DNA from: CAVQXR01 sp963717955
GTDB taxonomy: Bacteria > Actinomycetota > Thermoleophilia > Gaiellales > Gaiellaceae
Reading direction: 5' to 3'
Assembly (NCBI GenBank): GCA_963717955.1
Contig: CAVQXR010000001.1
Coordinates: 372,001 to 436,000, forward strand
DNA length: 64,000 nt
Made by a program: the position numbers and the translations under genes. Below, piece after piece: positions 45,692-54,186 of the stretch (position 1 is its first letter; each line of letters begins with the position of its first letter). Below the pieces are notes generated by a model that had not been told where the DNA came from, did no database searches, and worked only from the letters and a program-made list of their open reading frames with translations.

Positions 45692-46760
45692 TCAGTGCGC
45701 CCCGGGCCCGTGGGTCGCGTGCCAGTCGCGTACCGTCTCCGGGATCGCCCGCAGGTTCTCGATCGAGGTCTGTAGCGGGATCGCGCACTCGGGCCCGACC
45801 ATCTGGACGCCGGCGTCGAGGTTCGCGACGACCTCCGCGCGTACCTCCTCGGGCCCCTTCGCGAACAGCGTCTCCGGGTTGTTGACGTTCCCGACGAGGC
45901 TGATCTTGCCGTCGACGACTGCCATCGACTCGGCCGGCGCATTCTTGGAGTCGTAGTGGAACGCGGCCATGCCCGTCTCGGCGATGTCGGCCATCCGGTC
46001 GACCGTCCGTCCGCAGATGTGGAGGATGATCGGCACGGGCAGCCGCTCGGCGAACTCGTGGTGCATCTCCTTCAGGTAGCGGCGGTAGTACTCGCCGGAG
46101 ACGAGATCGCCGGTCGCGTGGTCGGGGAGGGTGAGCGCGTCCGCGCCCGCCTCGATCTGCGCCAGGCCGAACTCGATGGTGGAATCCTTGAGCCGCTCCA
46201 GGCAGAGCCGCGTCGCGGCGGGATCGTCGAGCGACATGAGCAGGAACGGCTCGACCCCGAAGCAGTGGTAGCCGAGCGACCAGGGGCCCATCGTCTTACC
46301 GATGATCGCGACCTCGTCCCCGAACTCCGCGCCGCAGGATCCGGATCGCTTCGAGCACGCAGCGCGTGTCCGGGTGGTCGAGGAGATCGGCCGGGATCCG
46401 GATGTCGTCCGGCGTCTCGTAGATCGGCTCGCGCATCCGCACCGTCGGCCAGTTGTCCTTCTGCTCCCACTGGATCTGGCAACCGAGCGCCGACGACTCT
46501 TGGATGATCGAGAACACCGGCATGATCGAGTCGAACCCGAGCTCCGTGTGGCCGGTCGCGGCCAGGCGGGCCATCAGCTCGGGCTCGCGGTTCGCCGCCG
46601 GGAACGGCGCATCGACCAGATCCATCAGCTCGACGGTCGCGACCGAGGTCGGGTTGACGACGGGCGTGCGGTCGACGGGCTCGCGGCGCAGCGCGGCGAG
46701 TACGCGCTCCCGGCTCGTCATCGGCGGGACGCCATCCCCGTTGTGCCCGGACGGTGTCAT
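45692..46760 (-). pseudogene. UroD/MtaA-type methyltransferase, +1 frameshift
   Basis: Two ORFs make one uroporphyrinogen-decarboxylase-superfamily protein. The N-terminal part (MTSRERVLAALRREPVDRTPVVNP) ends ...LEAIRILRR; the continuation EFGDEVAIIGKTMGPWSLGYHCFG is reached by removing one G near 46322-46327. The C-terminal half has ADALTLPDHATGDLVS, PIILHICGRTVDRM (MtaA-like HxCG zinc motif) and LVGNVNNPETL. Such proteins act as substrate:corrinoid or methylcorrinoid methyltransferases (for example O-demethylase MT1). ATG 46760 has AGGAGGG 8 nt upstream. The intact operon around it suggests a consensus error. Confidence 0.85.
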
Positions 46761-46764
46761 GCGG

Positions 46765-47400
46765 TCATCCCTCCTGGGAGGCGCTCGGTGCCGACAGTAT
46801 GCCGCGGGCGCTCATCGCCTCCTGCTCTCGCAGGACGGCTCGGACGTTGATCGCGCGGGGCAGTAGCAGCCCGACGAGCGCATCGTGCGCGGTGTGGCAG
46901 GGGAACGCGACGAGGCCCGGATCCTCCGCGGAGACGTCGAGCTGTCCGAGCTTCGCGAGCCCGGCTGCGACGGCCGGCGCGCGGCTCGGCGTGGCTTCCT
47001 CGACGCCCTCGGCGACGACCCGGTACGTACCGGCGCCGGCGTGCTCGGCCCGCAGGCGCTGGCCCGTCTTCGGGTCGTCGAGCTCGAGCGGCCTCGGGGT
47101 CGGCGCGAGCGTGGGATCGAGCTTGCACGCCTCGAGGAAGATCCGCTTCGCGGCCGCCTCGTGCCAGGTGCCGCAGGGGAAGGCCACGAGGGCTTCGTCC
47201 GGCCGTTCGAGGCCGCCGAGCACGACCATCGCGGCCGCGAGCCAGCGCACCCGCTCGGCCGCGCCCGGCTTCGGGCTGTACGTGTGGACGGTTGCGATCG
47301 GGCCGTCCTGACGGTAGAGCGCGACCGAGATGTCGTGGAAGTGCGCGTCCATCGGGACGAGCTCCGCGCGAACGCCGATGTTCTGAACGTGTGCGCTCAC
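46765..47400 (-). CDS. Unknown protein with two FPCxTxH motifs
   Basis: 211 residues; no family recognised. It looks like an internal duplication: VAFPCGTWHEAAAKRIFLEA in the middle and VAFPCHTAHDALVGLLLPRA near the end, each with F-P-C-x-T-x-H. Cys and His so placed could bind a metal or take part in catalysis. The N-terminal about 60 residues are beta-rich. A TTG at 47412 is in frame but falls inside the GntR operator; GTG 47400 is preferred. It is the first gene after the operator and stands 4 nt before the UroD gene, so it is firmly part of the corrinoid operon. Confidence 0.75.
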   Translation of the reverse strand: MSAHVQNIGVRAELVPMDAHFHDISVALYRQDGPIATVHTYSPKPGAAERVRWLAAAMVVLGGLERPDEALVAFPCGTWHEAAAKRIFLEACKLDPTLAPTPRPLELDDPKTGQRLRAEHAGAGTYRVVAEGVEEATPSRAPAVAAGLAKLGQLDVSAEDPGLVAFPCHTAHDALVGLLLPRAINVRAVLREQEAMSARGILSAPSASQEG

Positions 47401-47402
47401 CG

Positions 47403-47418
47403 TTACTGTCAACAGTAA
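47403..47418. promoter_or_regulatory. Palindromic operator, probable GntR site
   Basis: TTACTGT-CA-ACAGTAA, a perfect 7-bp inverted repeat with a partial third half-site (ACAGTA, 47419-47424). It lies between the GntR gene and the first gene of the corrinoid segment. Minus-strand TACTGT hexamers within it could serve as -10, so binding would block the promoter. Confidence 0.6.
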
Positions 47419-47448
47419 ACAGTATGCCGTCCGGCGTCAACCTCCGGC

Positions 47449-48108
47449 TCAGATGCCCGCGAACAGCCGTTGCTCGGCCGTGCGGTAGTGGGCCTCGACC
47501 GCATCACGGGCCCGGTCGGGCTCCCTGCCGACGATGGCCGCGTGGATGTCGCGATGGACGCTCGGGTCGATCGCCGTGCGCAGGGTCGGATTCCGTTCGG
47601 CCGCCGTCCGTAGCAGCAGCATCGTCTGCGTGAGCATCTGCTCCTCGATCGCGACGATCCGGGAGTTGCCCGCAAGCGCGACCAGGTGACGGTGGAAATC
47701 GAGATCGCGCGTGGCCCCGGCCAGATAGTCGGCGCCCGAGCGCCACGCCTCCTCCATCGCGTCGAGATCGGTCGCGAGCGAGGCGAGCTCCTCGTCGGTC
47801 GCCCGCTCGATCGCACCCCGGCAGGCGGCGACGTCGAGCGCCTCCCGGACGGCGTAGACCTCGACCAGGTCGCGGGAGGTCAGCGTCGACACGATCGTGC
47901 CGCGCCGGGGCAGCTCGGCCACGAGCCCTTCGCGGGCGAGCTCGCGGATCGCCTCGCGGACCGGCCCGCGGCTCGTCCCGAAGCGGTCCGCGAGCTCGGT
48001 CTCGACGAGCTTTGTCCCGGCCGGCAGCTCGCCGGCGAGGATCGCGGCGCGGATTCGCCCGGCGACGACCTCCCAGAGCTGCTGCGTGCGGACGACGTCC
48101 TCGCTCAC
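47449..48108 (-). CDS. GntR-family regulator (FadR/FCD type)
   Basis: 219 residues. N-terminal winged helix: LWEVVAGRIRAAILAGELPAGTKLVETELADRFGTSRGPVREAIRELAREGLV. C-terminal FCD effector domain with metal/ligand His in DFHRHLVALAGN and HRDIHAAI. FCD regulators sense small carboxylic or sugar acids. It sits inside the operon between the NagB-like gene and the unknown FPC gene, and a matching palindrome lies just downstream of its own stop, suggesting it controls the C1 segment. Confidence 0.93.
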   Translation of the reverse strand: MSEDVVRTQQLWEVVAGRIRAAILAGELPAGTKLVETELADRFGTSRGPVREAIRELAREGLVAELPRRGTIVSTLTSRDLVEVYAVREALDVAACRGAIERATDEELASLATDLDAMEEAWRSGADYLAGATRDLDFHRHLVALAGNSRIVAIEEQMLTQTMLLLRTAAERNPTLRTAIDPSVHRDIHAAIVGREPDRARDAVEAHYRTAEQRLFAGI

Positions 48109-48118
48109 GGCTGCCGCG

Positions 48119-49039
48119 TCATGCCATGTGGATCTCGACGTCGTCTGCGACGTTGCCGAGGATCGTGTAGTCGGTGCGCGCCTCTTGCAGTATCGAGCCC
48201 GGGACGAGCTCGGAGACAGGTCCGTGCGCGACGAGGCGTGCGATGAAGCGCTGCCAGGAGACGCCGCCGCCGAGGTCGCCGTCGAGCCAGAAGCTGCGGT
48301 GCTTGGCGCCGAGGATCTCGCGCGGCCCGATCGTGTTCGCCCGGGGCGGCACCCAGGACCAGTCGCCGCCGAAGGAGTGGAGGGCGTTCTGCATGATCGT
48401 CATCGCGTGCAGCTCGACCAGCCTCGCTCCGGCCTGCTTGTACGCATCGAGGTCGCCGTCGAACTCGAGGCCGAGGTGCGATTCCCAGAACGCGATATGG
48501 CCGCACCAGCCGATCCCGCCGTAGCAGCAGTCTGCCCCGCCGAGGGCCTCGATCCGGGCCGAGTAGTCCCCGATCGACTCCGTCGTCGGAAAGTGGATCT
48601 GCTCCGCCGGAGGCCGAAGCCCGGGCTCGACGAGGTCGAAGAACCGCCCCCACATCGCCCGCTGGAAGGAGCCGGGCCAGGAGACGGGAGCGGTGACGCC
48701 GTCCTCGTTCGCGTACTCGTCCATGTTGAACGTGTGGACGTGATGCAGCGCGAGCCGCTCCTCGTTGATCGTCCGGGCGGCCATCGCGTACTGCGGCATC
48801 GGGCCGACCGGCAGGATGAGGACGACCTCGCGATGCTCGTCGCGGCCCGCCCGAATGCGGTCGACGATGTCCGCCGCGAAGGCGGTGTAGAAGACGGCCG
48901 GATCGTCGACGACGCGGATCCGGAAGTCCGGGTTCGGGTGGCTCGCGAGATCCGCGCGCCGGATCGAGCGGGCCCGCTCGCAGGCCTCGCGGTCTCTGAA
49001 GCTGATGAACGGCGAGAGGTCGTACTGCCAGTCGGTCAA
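48119..49039 (-). CDS. Glucosamine-6-phosphate deaminase-like protein (NagB fold)
   Basis: 306 residues. NagB motifs: HTFNMDEYA (Asp107, equivalent to E. coli D72), GGIGWCGHIAFWE (residues 175-186) and a C-terminal PGSILQ. The catalytic triad of NagB is D141-H143-E148; here His181 and Glu186 are kept but the Asp is Cys179. The reaction may differ from that of normal NagB. TTG start with GGAGG 5-6 nt upstream. Follows the PIG-L gene and precedes gntR by 10 nt. Confidence 0.82.
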   Translation of the reverse strand: MTDWQYDLSPFISFRDREACERARSIRRADLASHPNPDFRIRVVDDPAVFYTAFAADIVDRIRAGRDEHREVVLILPVGPMPQYAMAARTINEERLALHHVHTFNMDEYANEDGVTAPVSWPGSFQRAMWGRFFDLVEPGLRPPAEQIHFPTTESIGDYSARIEALGGADCCYGGIGWCGHIAFWESHLGLEFDGDLDAYKQAGARLVELHAMTIMQNALHSFGGDWSWVPPRANTIGPREILGAKHRSFWLDGDLGGGVSWQRFIARLVAHGPVSELVPGSILQEARTDYTILGNVADDVEIHMA

Positions 49040-49050
49040 CGGATCCTCCT

Positions 49051-49755
49051 TCAGGGAAGCAGCCGGGTCGTGGTGCCGCGGAGCCACGTCAGGCACTGGA
49101 CGAACCCTTCGGCGTAGCGGACGCCGCACTGCTGGCCGCGATACCGGGCGGCGGTCTTCATCTCCTCGACGATGTCGACACCGTCGTGATCTCGCAGCCA
49201 CACGAGCTGCGTGGCATGCGCCTCGAGCATCGCCGCCTTCACCTCGATCACGTCCGTGACGTCCACGTACTCGGTCGGGACGAACCCGAGCCCGGCGATC
49301 GTGTCCGTGTAGAAGACGGGGGTCACCTGCTCGTGGCGGGGGCGGTCTGACCGCAGGTTCTGGAAGGTCGCGTAGAACGAGCATTCGAACACGAGCTTCG
49401 AGATCTCGTTGTGATCGCCCATGTAGTCGTTCGGTGCGTGCGTGATGATCAGGTTCGGCCGGGCATCGCGAACGAGGTCGACGACGAGCGCCTTCTGGGC
49501 CGGGTCGGCGGCGTTGACCTCTCCGTCGCCGAGGCCGAGCGTCCGGTGCTCGGCACCCACGATCTCGGCTGCCCGCCGGGCCTCCTCGACGCGGATCGCG
49601 GAGATCTCCTCGCGGGCGTGGACGAAGCTGCCCATGTCGCCGGTCGTCGCGTGGGCCATGACGACCTCGTGCCCTTCGCGCGCGTAGCGCGCCAGCGTGC
49701 CGCCGCAGAGGATCTCGAGATCGTCGGGGTGGGCTCCTACGGCGAGAACACGCAC
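49051..49755 (-). CDS. PIG-L/LmbE-family N-deacetylase
   Basis: 234 residues. Begins VRVLAVGAHPDDLEILCGGTLARY, the zinc motif A-H-P-D-D, with the later THAPNDYMGDHNEIS supplying the third ligand and catalytic residues. PIG-L enzymes remove acetyl groups from N-acetylglucosamine conjugates (for example MshB, BshB) or diacetylchitobiose. Here it starts the run that continues with a NagB-like deaminase. GTG start with GGAG 5 nt upstream. Confidence 0.9.
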   Translation of the reverse strand: MRVLAVGAHPDDLEILCGGTLARYAREGHEVVMAHATTGDMGSFVHAREEISAIRVEEARRAAEIVGAEHRTLGLGDGEVNAADPAQKALVVDLVRDARPNLIITHAPNDYMGDHNEISKLVFECSFYATFQNLRSDRPRHEQVTPVFYTDTIAGLGFVPTEYVDVTDVIEVKAAMLEAHATQLVWLRDHDGVDIVEEMKTAARYRGQQCGVRYAEGFVQCLTWLRGTTTRLLP

Positions 49756-49763
49756 CAGGTCTC

Positions 49764-49931
49764 CTAGTGCTCCGTCCGGGGAATGGGGTGTGGTTCGTGG
49801 CGCGCGAAAAGCAAGCCAGACAAGGACGCAGGGAGCGCCAATATGCGGGCATATTGGCGCGACTGAGGACGCGGTCGGGCGCCGATTTGCAGCCGCCAGC
49901 ACCGTGCCGTATTCCCCGGACGGTGCACTAG
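49764..49931 (-). repeat. CTAG-bounded palindromic repeat, copy D
   Basis: 168 bp, core in reverse orientation. Outer arms CTAGTGCTCCGTCCGGGG and CCCCGGACGGTGCACTAG pair with one mismatch. Central hairpin GCGCCAATATGC-GG-GCATATTGGCGC (12 bp). The minus-strand core GTCCTCAGTCG / CCTGCGTCCTTG and the GGCTGCAAA block match copy B closely. The right CTAG is shared with copy E. Confidence 0.85.
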
Positions 49932-50095
49932 TGCTCCGTCTCGAAAGTCGTCTCGCGCTCCAGGCGGCTGCAACGCGTCGCCATCCGTCGTCCTCGGTCG
50001 TGCCCGTATTCACGAATACGAGCGCTCCCTGCGTTCTTGCCTGGCTCGCGTTTCGCGCGCTGGAGCATCGAGGGACCTCCGAGACGGAGCACTAG
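49928..50095 (+). repeat. CTAG-bounded palindromic repeat, copy E
   Basis: 168 bp, forward orientation. Outer arms CTAGTGCTCCGTCTCG and complement (16 bp perfect). A second stem CGCTCCAG / CTGGAGCG-like lies inside. Centre CGTATTC-AC-GAATACG with core GTCCTCGGTCG / CCTGCGTTCTTGCC. The right CTAG forms a possible -10 (TAGACT, 50093-50098) for the VOC gene. With copy D it fills nearly all of 49756-50160. Confidence 0.85.
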
Positions 50096-50160
50096 ACTCG
50101 TGGTGACGGCCGATCGTAGGCTGCGATGCGACCGAAACGCAACCGACCTCGGAGGGGACC

Positions 50161-50520
50161 GTGGACCAGATGGATCGATCGACGTTCGACCACATCGGGA
50201 TCGTCACCGAGACGAAGCAGCCGAAGGAGAGCTGGGTCGAGGCGACCCGGGTGTGGGTGACGAGCCCGCGCGAGCACCCGTTCAACATCGAGTTCCTCCG
50301 CTTCGAGCCGGACACGCCGGTCACCGGCCCCCTGCGCACCCAGCCCCACGTCGCCTACCGGGTCGACGACCTGGCGAGGGCGATCGAGGGCCGCGAGATC
50401 GTCCTCGAGCCCTTCGATGCCGCGGGAACCGGCTTCTGCATCGTTTCGTTCGTCGACGTCGGCGGGGCGCTCGTCGAGTTCATGCAGTACGCGGACCCGG
50501 ACGAGACCGGCTGGTTCTGA
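50161..50520 (+). CDS. VOC/glyoxalase-superfamily protein
   Basis: 119 residues with one beta-alpha-beta-beta-beta pair of the VOC fold: FDHIGIVTETK at the start and ALVEFMQYADPDETGWF at the end; a metal His (H11) and Glu (VEFM) are in the usual places. Substrate unknown. GTG 50161 has GGAGGGG 5-6 nt upstream. Confidence 0.78.
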   Translation: MDQMDRSTFDHIGIVTETKQPKESWVEATRVWVTSPREHPFNIEFLRFEPDTPVTGPLRTQPHVAYRVDDLARAIEGREIVLEPFDAAGTGFCIVSFVDVGGALVEFMQYADPDETGWF

Positions 50521-50539
50521 GGACAGCGGGCTGCGCGAC

Positions 50540-51463
50540 TCAGGCGACGCGGGGGCCGAGGCCCTCGGTTCGCTTGCGCTTCGCTTTGTACTTCTTGTTC
50601 GGGCCGAGGTACTGCACGGTCGAGTACTCGAACGGGCGGAAGAACGGCTCGTGCAGGAACACGCCCTCGAAATGGGCCGCGGTCAGGCTCCAGAGCGGCG
50701 GCCAGGAGATCTCGCTCGCGTGCGACGGCCAGACGCGGACAAGCTGGCCCTCCGGCGGCTTCACCCGGGTGTTCTCGAGCCGCTTGTGGACGCCGAAGAC
50801 GCGCAGCGCCATGTGCCCGAAGACGGCCAGCACGCTGTAGCCCTCGACCTGCCCGCCCTCACCCTCGCCGAGGAAGACGCGCAGGCGGCCGGCGAGAACG
50901 CCGATGTCGTTCCCCCGGTAGCGCCCGTACCCGACGAAGACGTTCTGATGCGGCTCCCCTCGCTCCCGGACGGAACGGCGGTGCGGCTTCGGCACCCCGG
51001 GCGCCTTCCGCTCCGCCGCGAGAATCGCGTACGCGGCCCTGGCGCCCCATGCGGCCAGGAGCCGCTGCTCGTCGGCGTCGTACCGTGCCGCCCCGCTCTC
51101 GATCATCGTGAGCAGCAGCGGCCGTGCCTGCTCGTCGAGCACAGCCACCACGTCCGCGCACGACCTGCAGAGCGATCGGGCAGAGTACTCCGCGAGCGCG
51201 AGCTCGGCGCGCTCGGTGATCTCCGACTCGATGTTCTGGCGGAGCCTGTCCACCGGCTGCACGTCGCCGAGCTCAGCGTGCGAGGGCGTGCCGTACGGCA
51301 GCTGGTCGACCGGGCCCTCAACGGTCCGCTCGGGCGCCTCGTCGGCGACGAGGTGCTCGACCGGCGCGTCGGTGAGGCCGACCGCCTCTACCACCCAGCG
51401 AGGGATGCCGAGGTCGTCCGCCGTCGCGGGCGATCCGCAGTAGAAGCACTTCGGGGCAGCCAC
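50540..51463 (-). CDS. Hypothetical protein with two CxxC pairs
   Basis: 307 residues. N-terminal CFYCG and SLCRSCADVVAVLDE (about residue 100) give two Cys pairs that could form a zinc knuckle, with HLVADEAPE between them as in HNH-like layouts. The C-terminal half (VFVGYGRYRGNDIGVLAGRLRVFLGEGEGG; EISWPPLWSLTAAHFEGVFLHEPFF) is not recognised. A nuclease is possible but unsupported. Confidence 0.6.
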   Translation of the reverse strand: MAAPKCFYCGSPATADDLGIPRWVVEAVGLTDAPVEHLVADEAPERTVEGPVDQLPYGTPSHAELGDVQPVDRLRQNIESEITERAELALAEYSARSLCRSCADVVAVLDEQARPLLLTMIESGAARYDADEQRLLAAWGARAAYAILAAERKAPGVPKPHRRSVRERGEPHQNVFVGYGRYRGNDIGVLAGRLRVFLGEGEGGQVEGYSVLAVFGHMALRVFGVHKRLENTRVKPPEGQLVRVWPSHASEISWPPLWSLTAAHFEGVFLHEPFFRPFEYSTVQYLGPNKKYKAKRKRTEGLGPRVA

Positions 51464-51558
51464 GATCGGAGCGTAGCTGGGCGGCGGGTCGAGCGCCGAC
51501 GGAAGCAGCTAGGCTGGCGCGTCGAGACCCGGGGTCGCCCGGTCGAGGCAGGAGGACG

Positions 51559-52671
51559 GTGGCGAAGGTCGGTCTGATCGTCAATCCGGTCGCCGGAATT
51601 GGTGGCCGGTTCGCACTCAAGGGCAGCGACGACCGCGCGCTCGTCGCAGCCGCCCGCGACCGGGGGGCCGTGCCCGTGGCGCCGCCCCGTGCGATCGAGG
51701 CGCTGCGGCTGCTCGCTCCCTACGCCGGCGAGGTCGAGCTGATCGCGGCGCCCGGCTCGATGGGCGCCGACGAAGCCCGTGCGGCCGGCCTCGAGCCGAC
51801 CGTGCTCGGCAGGACGCGGGGTGAGACGACCGCGCAGGACACCGAGGCGGCTGCGCGTCGCATGGCCGACGCCGGGGTCGAGCTGCTGCTGTTCGCAGGC
51901 GGCGACGGCACCGCGGTCGACATCCTGCGGGCGATCGGCGGCCGCGTTCCCGTGCTCGGCATCCCGGCAGGCGTGAAGATGCACTCGGCGGTGTTCGGGC
52001 TGACACCGCGCCGCGCCGGCGAGCTGGCCGCGGCCGCCGTCCGCGGGCGCGCCCGGGAGCCGGTCGAGGCCGAGGTGATGGACATGGACGAGGACGCCCT
52101 CCGTGAGGGCGTGATCTCCCCGCGGCTGCACGGGTACCTGCTCGTCCCGGTCGAGCCGGCGCTCGTCCAGTCCGGGAAGGCGCGTTCGGGAACCGGGGAG
52201 CAGGCGGCGCAGGCTGGGATCGCCGCCCACGTGATCGACCACGTTCTCGACACCCACGCGTGCCTGGTCGGGCCGGGAACGACGACGAGGGCGATCATGC
52301 GTGCGCTCGGGCTCGAGAAGACGGTGCTCGGGGTGGACGTCGTCCGCGGCCGCGAGCTGCTCGCCACCGACGCCGACGAGAGCCGGCTGCTCGAGCTCAC
52401 GGGCGAAGGTGACGCACGGATCGTGGTCACGCCGGTCGGCGGCCAGGGGTTCGTGTTCGGTCGCGGGAACCAGCAGCTCTCGGCCGGCGTCATCCGGCAG
52501 GTCGGGCCGGGAGGCGTCACGATCGTCGCGACCGACACGAAGCTCGCGGCTCTCGGCGGGCGCCCGCTCCTCGTCGACACGGGCGATCCCGAGGTCGACG
52601 GACAGCTCACGGGCTACGCTCGCGTCGTCACGGGCTATCAGCGGTGGACGGTGTACCCCGTTGCCGCGTGA
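51559..52671 (+). CDS. ATP-NAD-kinase-like protein (AcoX/COG3199 type)
   Basis: 370 residues. KVGLIVNPVAGIGG at the start, the diagnostic GGDGTAVDILRAI motif, GIPAGVKMHSAVFG and VGPGTTTRAIMRALG. Longer than classical PpnK and like the AcoX group, whose role is not settled. GTG start with GGAGGAC 4-5 nt upstream. It precedes the GcvPA-like gene by 128 bp on the same strand. That gap has a Shine-Dalgarno sequence (GGGAGGG) but no riboswitch I can recognise. Confidence 0.85.
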   Translation: MAKVGLIVNPVAGIGGRFALKGSDDRALVAAARDRGAVPVAPPRAIEALRLLAPYAGEVELIAAPGSMGADEARAAGLEPTVLGRTRGETTAQDTEAAARRMADAGVELLLFAGGDGTAVDILRAIGGRVPVLGIPAGVKMHSAVFGLTPRRAGELAAAAVRGRAREPVEAEVMDMDEDALREGVISPRLHGYLLVPVEPALVQSGKARSGTGEQAAQAGIAAHVIDHVLDTHACLVGPGTTTRAIMRALGLEKTVLGVDVVRGRELLATDADESRLLELTGEGDARIVVTPVGGQGFVFGRGNQQLSAGVIRQVGPGGVTIVATDTKLAALGGRPLLVDTGDPEVDGQLTGYARVVTGYQRWTVYPVAA

Positions 52672-52799
52672 GGAAAACGGTGCGACGGGGCCTGACACCG
52701 CCACCGCGTGACCCGGGCAACCTCCTGCAGGAGCGAGCCGGACCTCTGCCGCTGCCGTCCCCTGTCTGCCCACGTCAATAACCACGGGAGGGATGCCTG

Positions 52800-54186
52800 A
52801 TGCCCGATGCCTCTGCCCATCCGTACATCCCGAACTCCGCCCCGCGCATCAAGGAAGCGATGTTGCAGGAGATCGGAGTCGGGAGCGTCGACGAGCTGTA
52901 CGGCGCGATCCCGGATCGCCTGCGGCTCGGACGGCCGCTCGACCTCCCACCGGCGATGCGGTCGGAGCTCGAGCTGCGTCGTCATCTCGAGGCGATGCTC
53001 GGCCGTAGCGACAGCTGCGAGGAGGCGCTGTCCTTCCTGGGCGGCGGCTGCTGGCAGCACGACGTCCCGGCGGTCGTCGACGAGGTGGTCAATCGCGGCG
53101 AGTTCGTCACCGCCTACTACGGCGAGAGCTACACCGACCACGGGAAGATGCAGGCGCTGTTCGAGTTCGCCAGCCTGATCGGCGAGCTCGTCGAGCTCGA
53201 CGCGGTCAGCCAGCCGACGTACGACTGGGCGAGCGCGTCCGCGACGGCGCTCTGCATGTGCGGCCGGGTGACCGACCGCCGCCGGGCGCTCGTCCCGGCG
53301 TCGGTGTCGCCGGAGCGGCTCGCGGTGATGCGCGGCTACTGCCGGCCCTGGGTCGATCTCGAGCTCGTTCCCTTCGACCCGGAGACCGGCCTGCTCGACG
53401 TGGACGCGCTGCGAGGCCGGCTCGCGCGACGACGTCGCCGTCGTCTACGTCGAGACGCCCGGCTACCTCGGGACGATCGAGACGCAGGTCGCCGAGATCG
53501 CCGGCGCGGCACACGGGGCCGGCGCGAAGCTCGCCGTCGGCGTCGACCCGATCTCGCTCGGCGTCCTCGAGGCGCCGCCGCGCTACGGGGCCGACATCGT
53601 GTGCGGCGAGGTGCAGCCGCTCGGGATCCACATGCACTACGGCGGCGGTCTCGCCGGGTTCGTCGCCACTCCGGACGACGAGGGCTGGGTCGCCGAATAC
53701 CCGACCTTCCTCGTCGGGATGGTGCCGACCGTCCAGGGGGAGTACGGGTTCGGCGAGGTCCGCTGGGAGCGGATGTCGTACGTGCAGCGCGGAGAGGCGA
53801 AGGAGTACGCCGGCACGACCCAGAACCTGTGGGCGATCGGAGCGGCCGTCTACCTGTCGCTGCTCGGGCCGCGGGGAATCGCCGAGCTCGGCGAGGGGAT
53901 CATGCAGCGCGCCCGGTACGCGGCGCAGCGGCTCGGGGAGATCCCCGGGGTCACGGCGCCCGCGCTCTCGGCCCCGTTCTTCAAGGAGTTCGTGGTCGAC
54001 TTCTCGGGCACCGGCACGACCGTCGCCGGGATCAACGCCGCGCTTCGCGAGCGCGGCATCTACGGCGGCAAGGACCTCTCGGCCGAGTTCCCGACCCACG
54101 GGCAGATCTCGCTCTACTGCGTGACGGAGGTCCACACGAAGGACGACATCGACCGCCTGACGCAGGCGCTGTCGGAGGTGATCTGA
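52800..54186 (+). pseudogene. GcvPA-like PLP enzyme subunit, +1 frameshift
   Basis: Related to subunit 1 of split glycine decarboxylase. IPNSAPRIKEAMLQEIGVGSVDELYGAIP and FLGGGCWQHDVPAVVDEVVNRGEF are recognisable. The frame changes near 53427: ...DVDALRGRLA continues as DDVAVVYVETPGYLG after dropping one C. The corrected length is 461, normal. Several GcvPA motifs differ: TAYYGESYTDHGKMQALFEF in place of TAYTPYQPE..QGTLQAIFEF, and YDWASASA for YDGATA. The stop abuts the GcvPB-like start. Likely an assembly error or recent lesion in a divergent paralogue. Confidence 0.85.

Noticed and set aside
46296..46760. Two separate UroD-like genes (46296-46760 and 45692-46291)
   Set aside because: Removing one base joins them into one normal-length protein with continuous family sequence.
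52672..52799. Possible glycine riboswitch before the GcvPA-like gene
   Set aside because: The conserved gcvT aptamer segments could not be found; only a Shine-Dalgarno sequence is visible.
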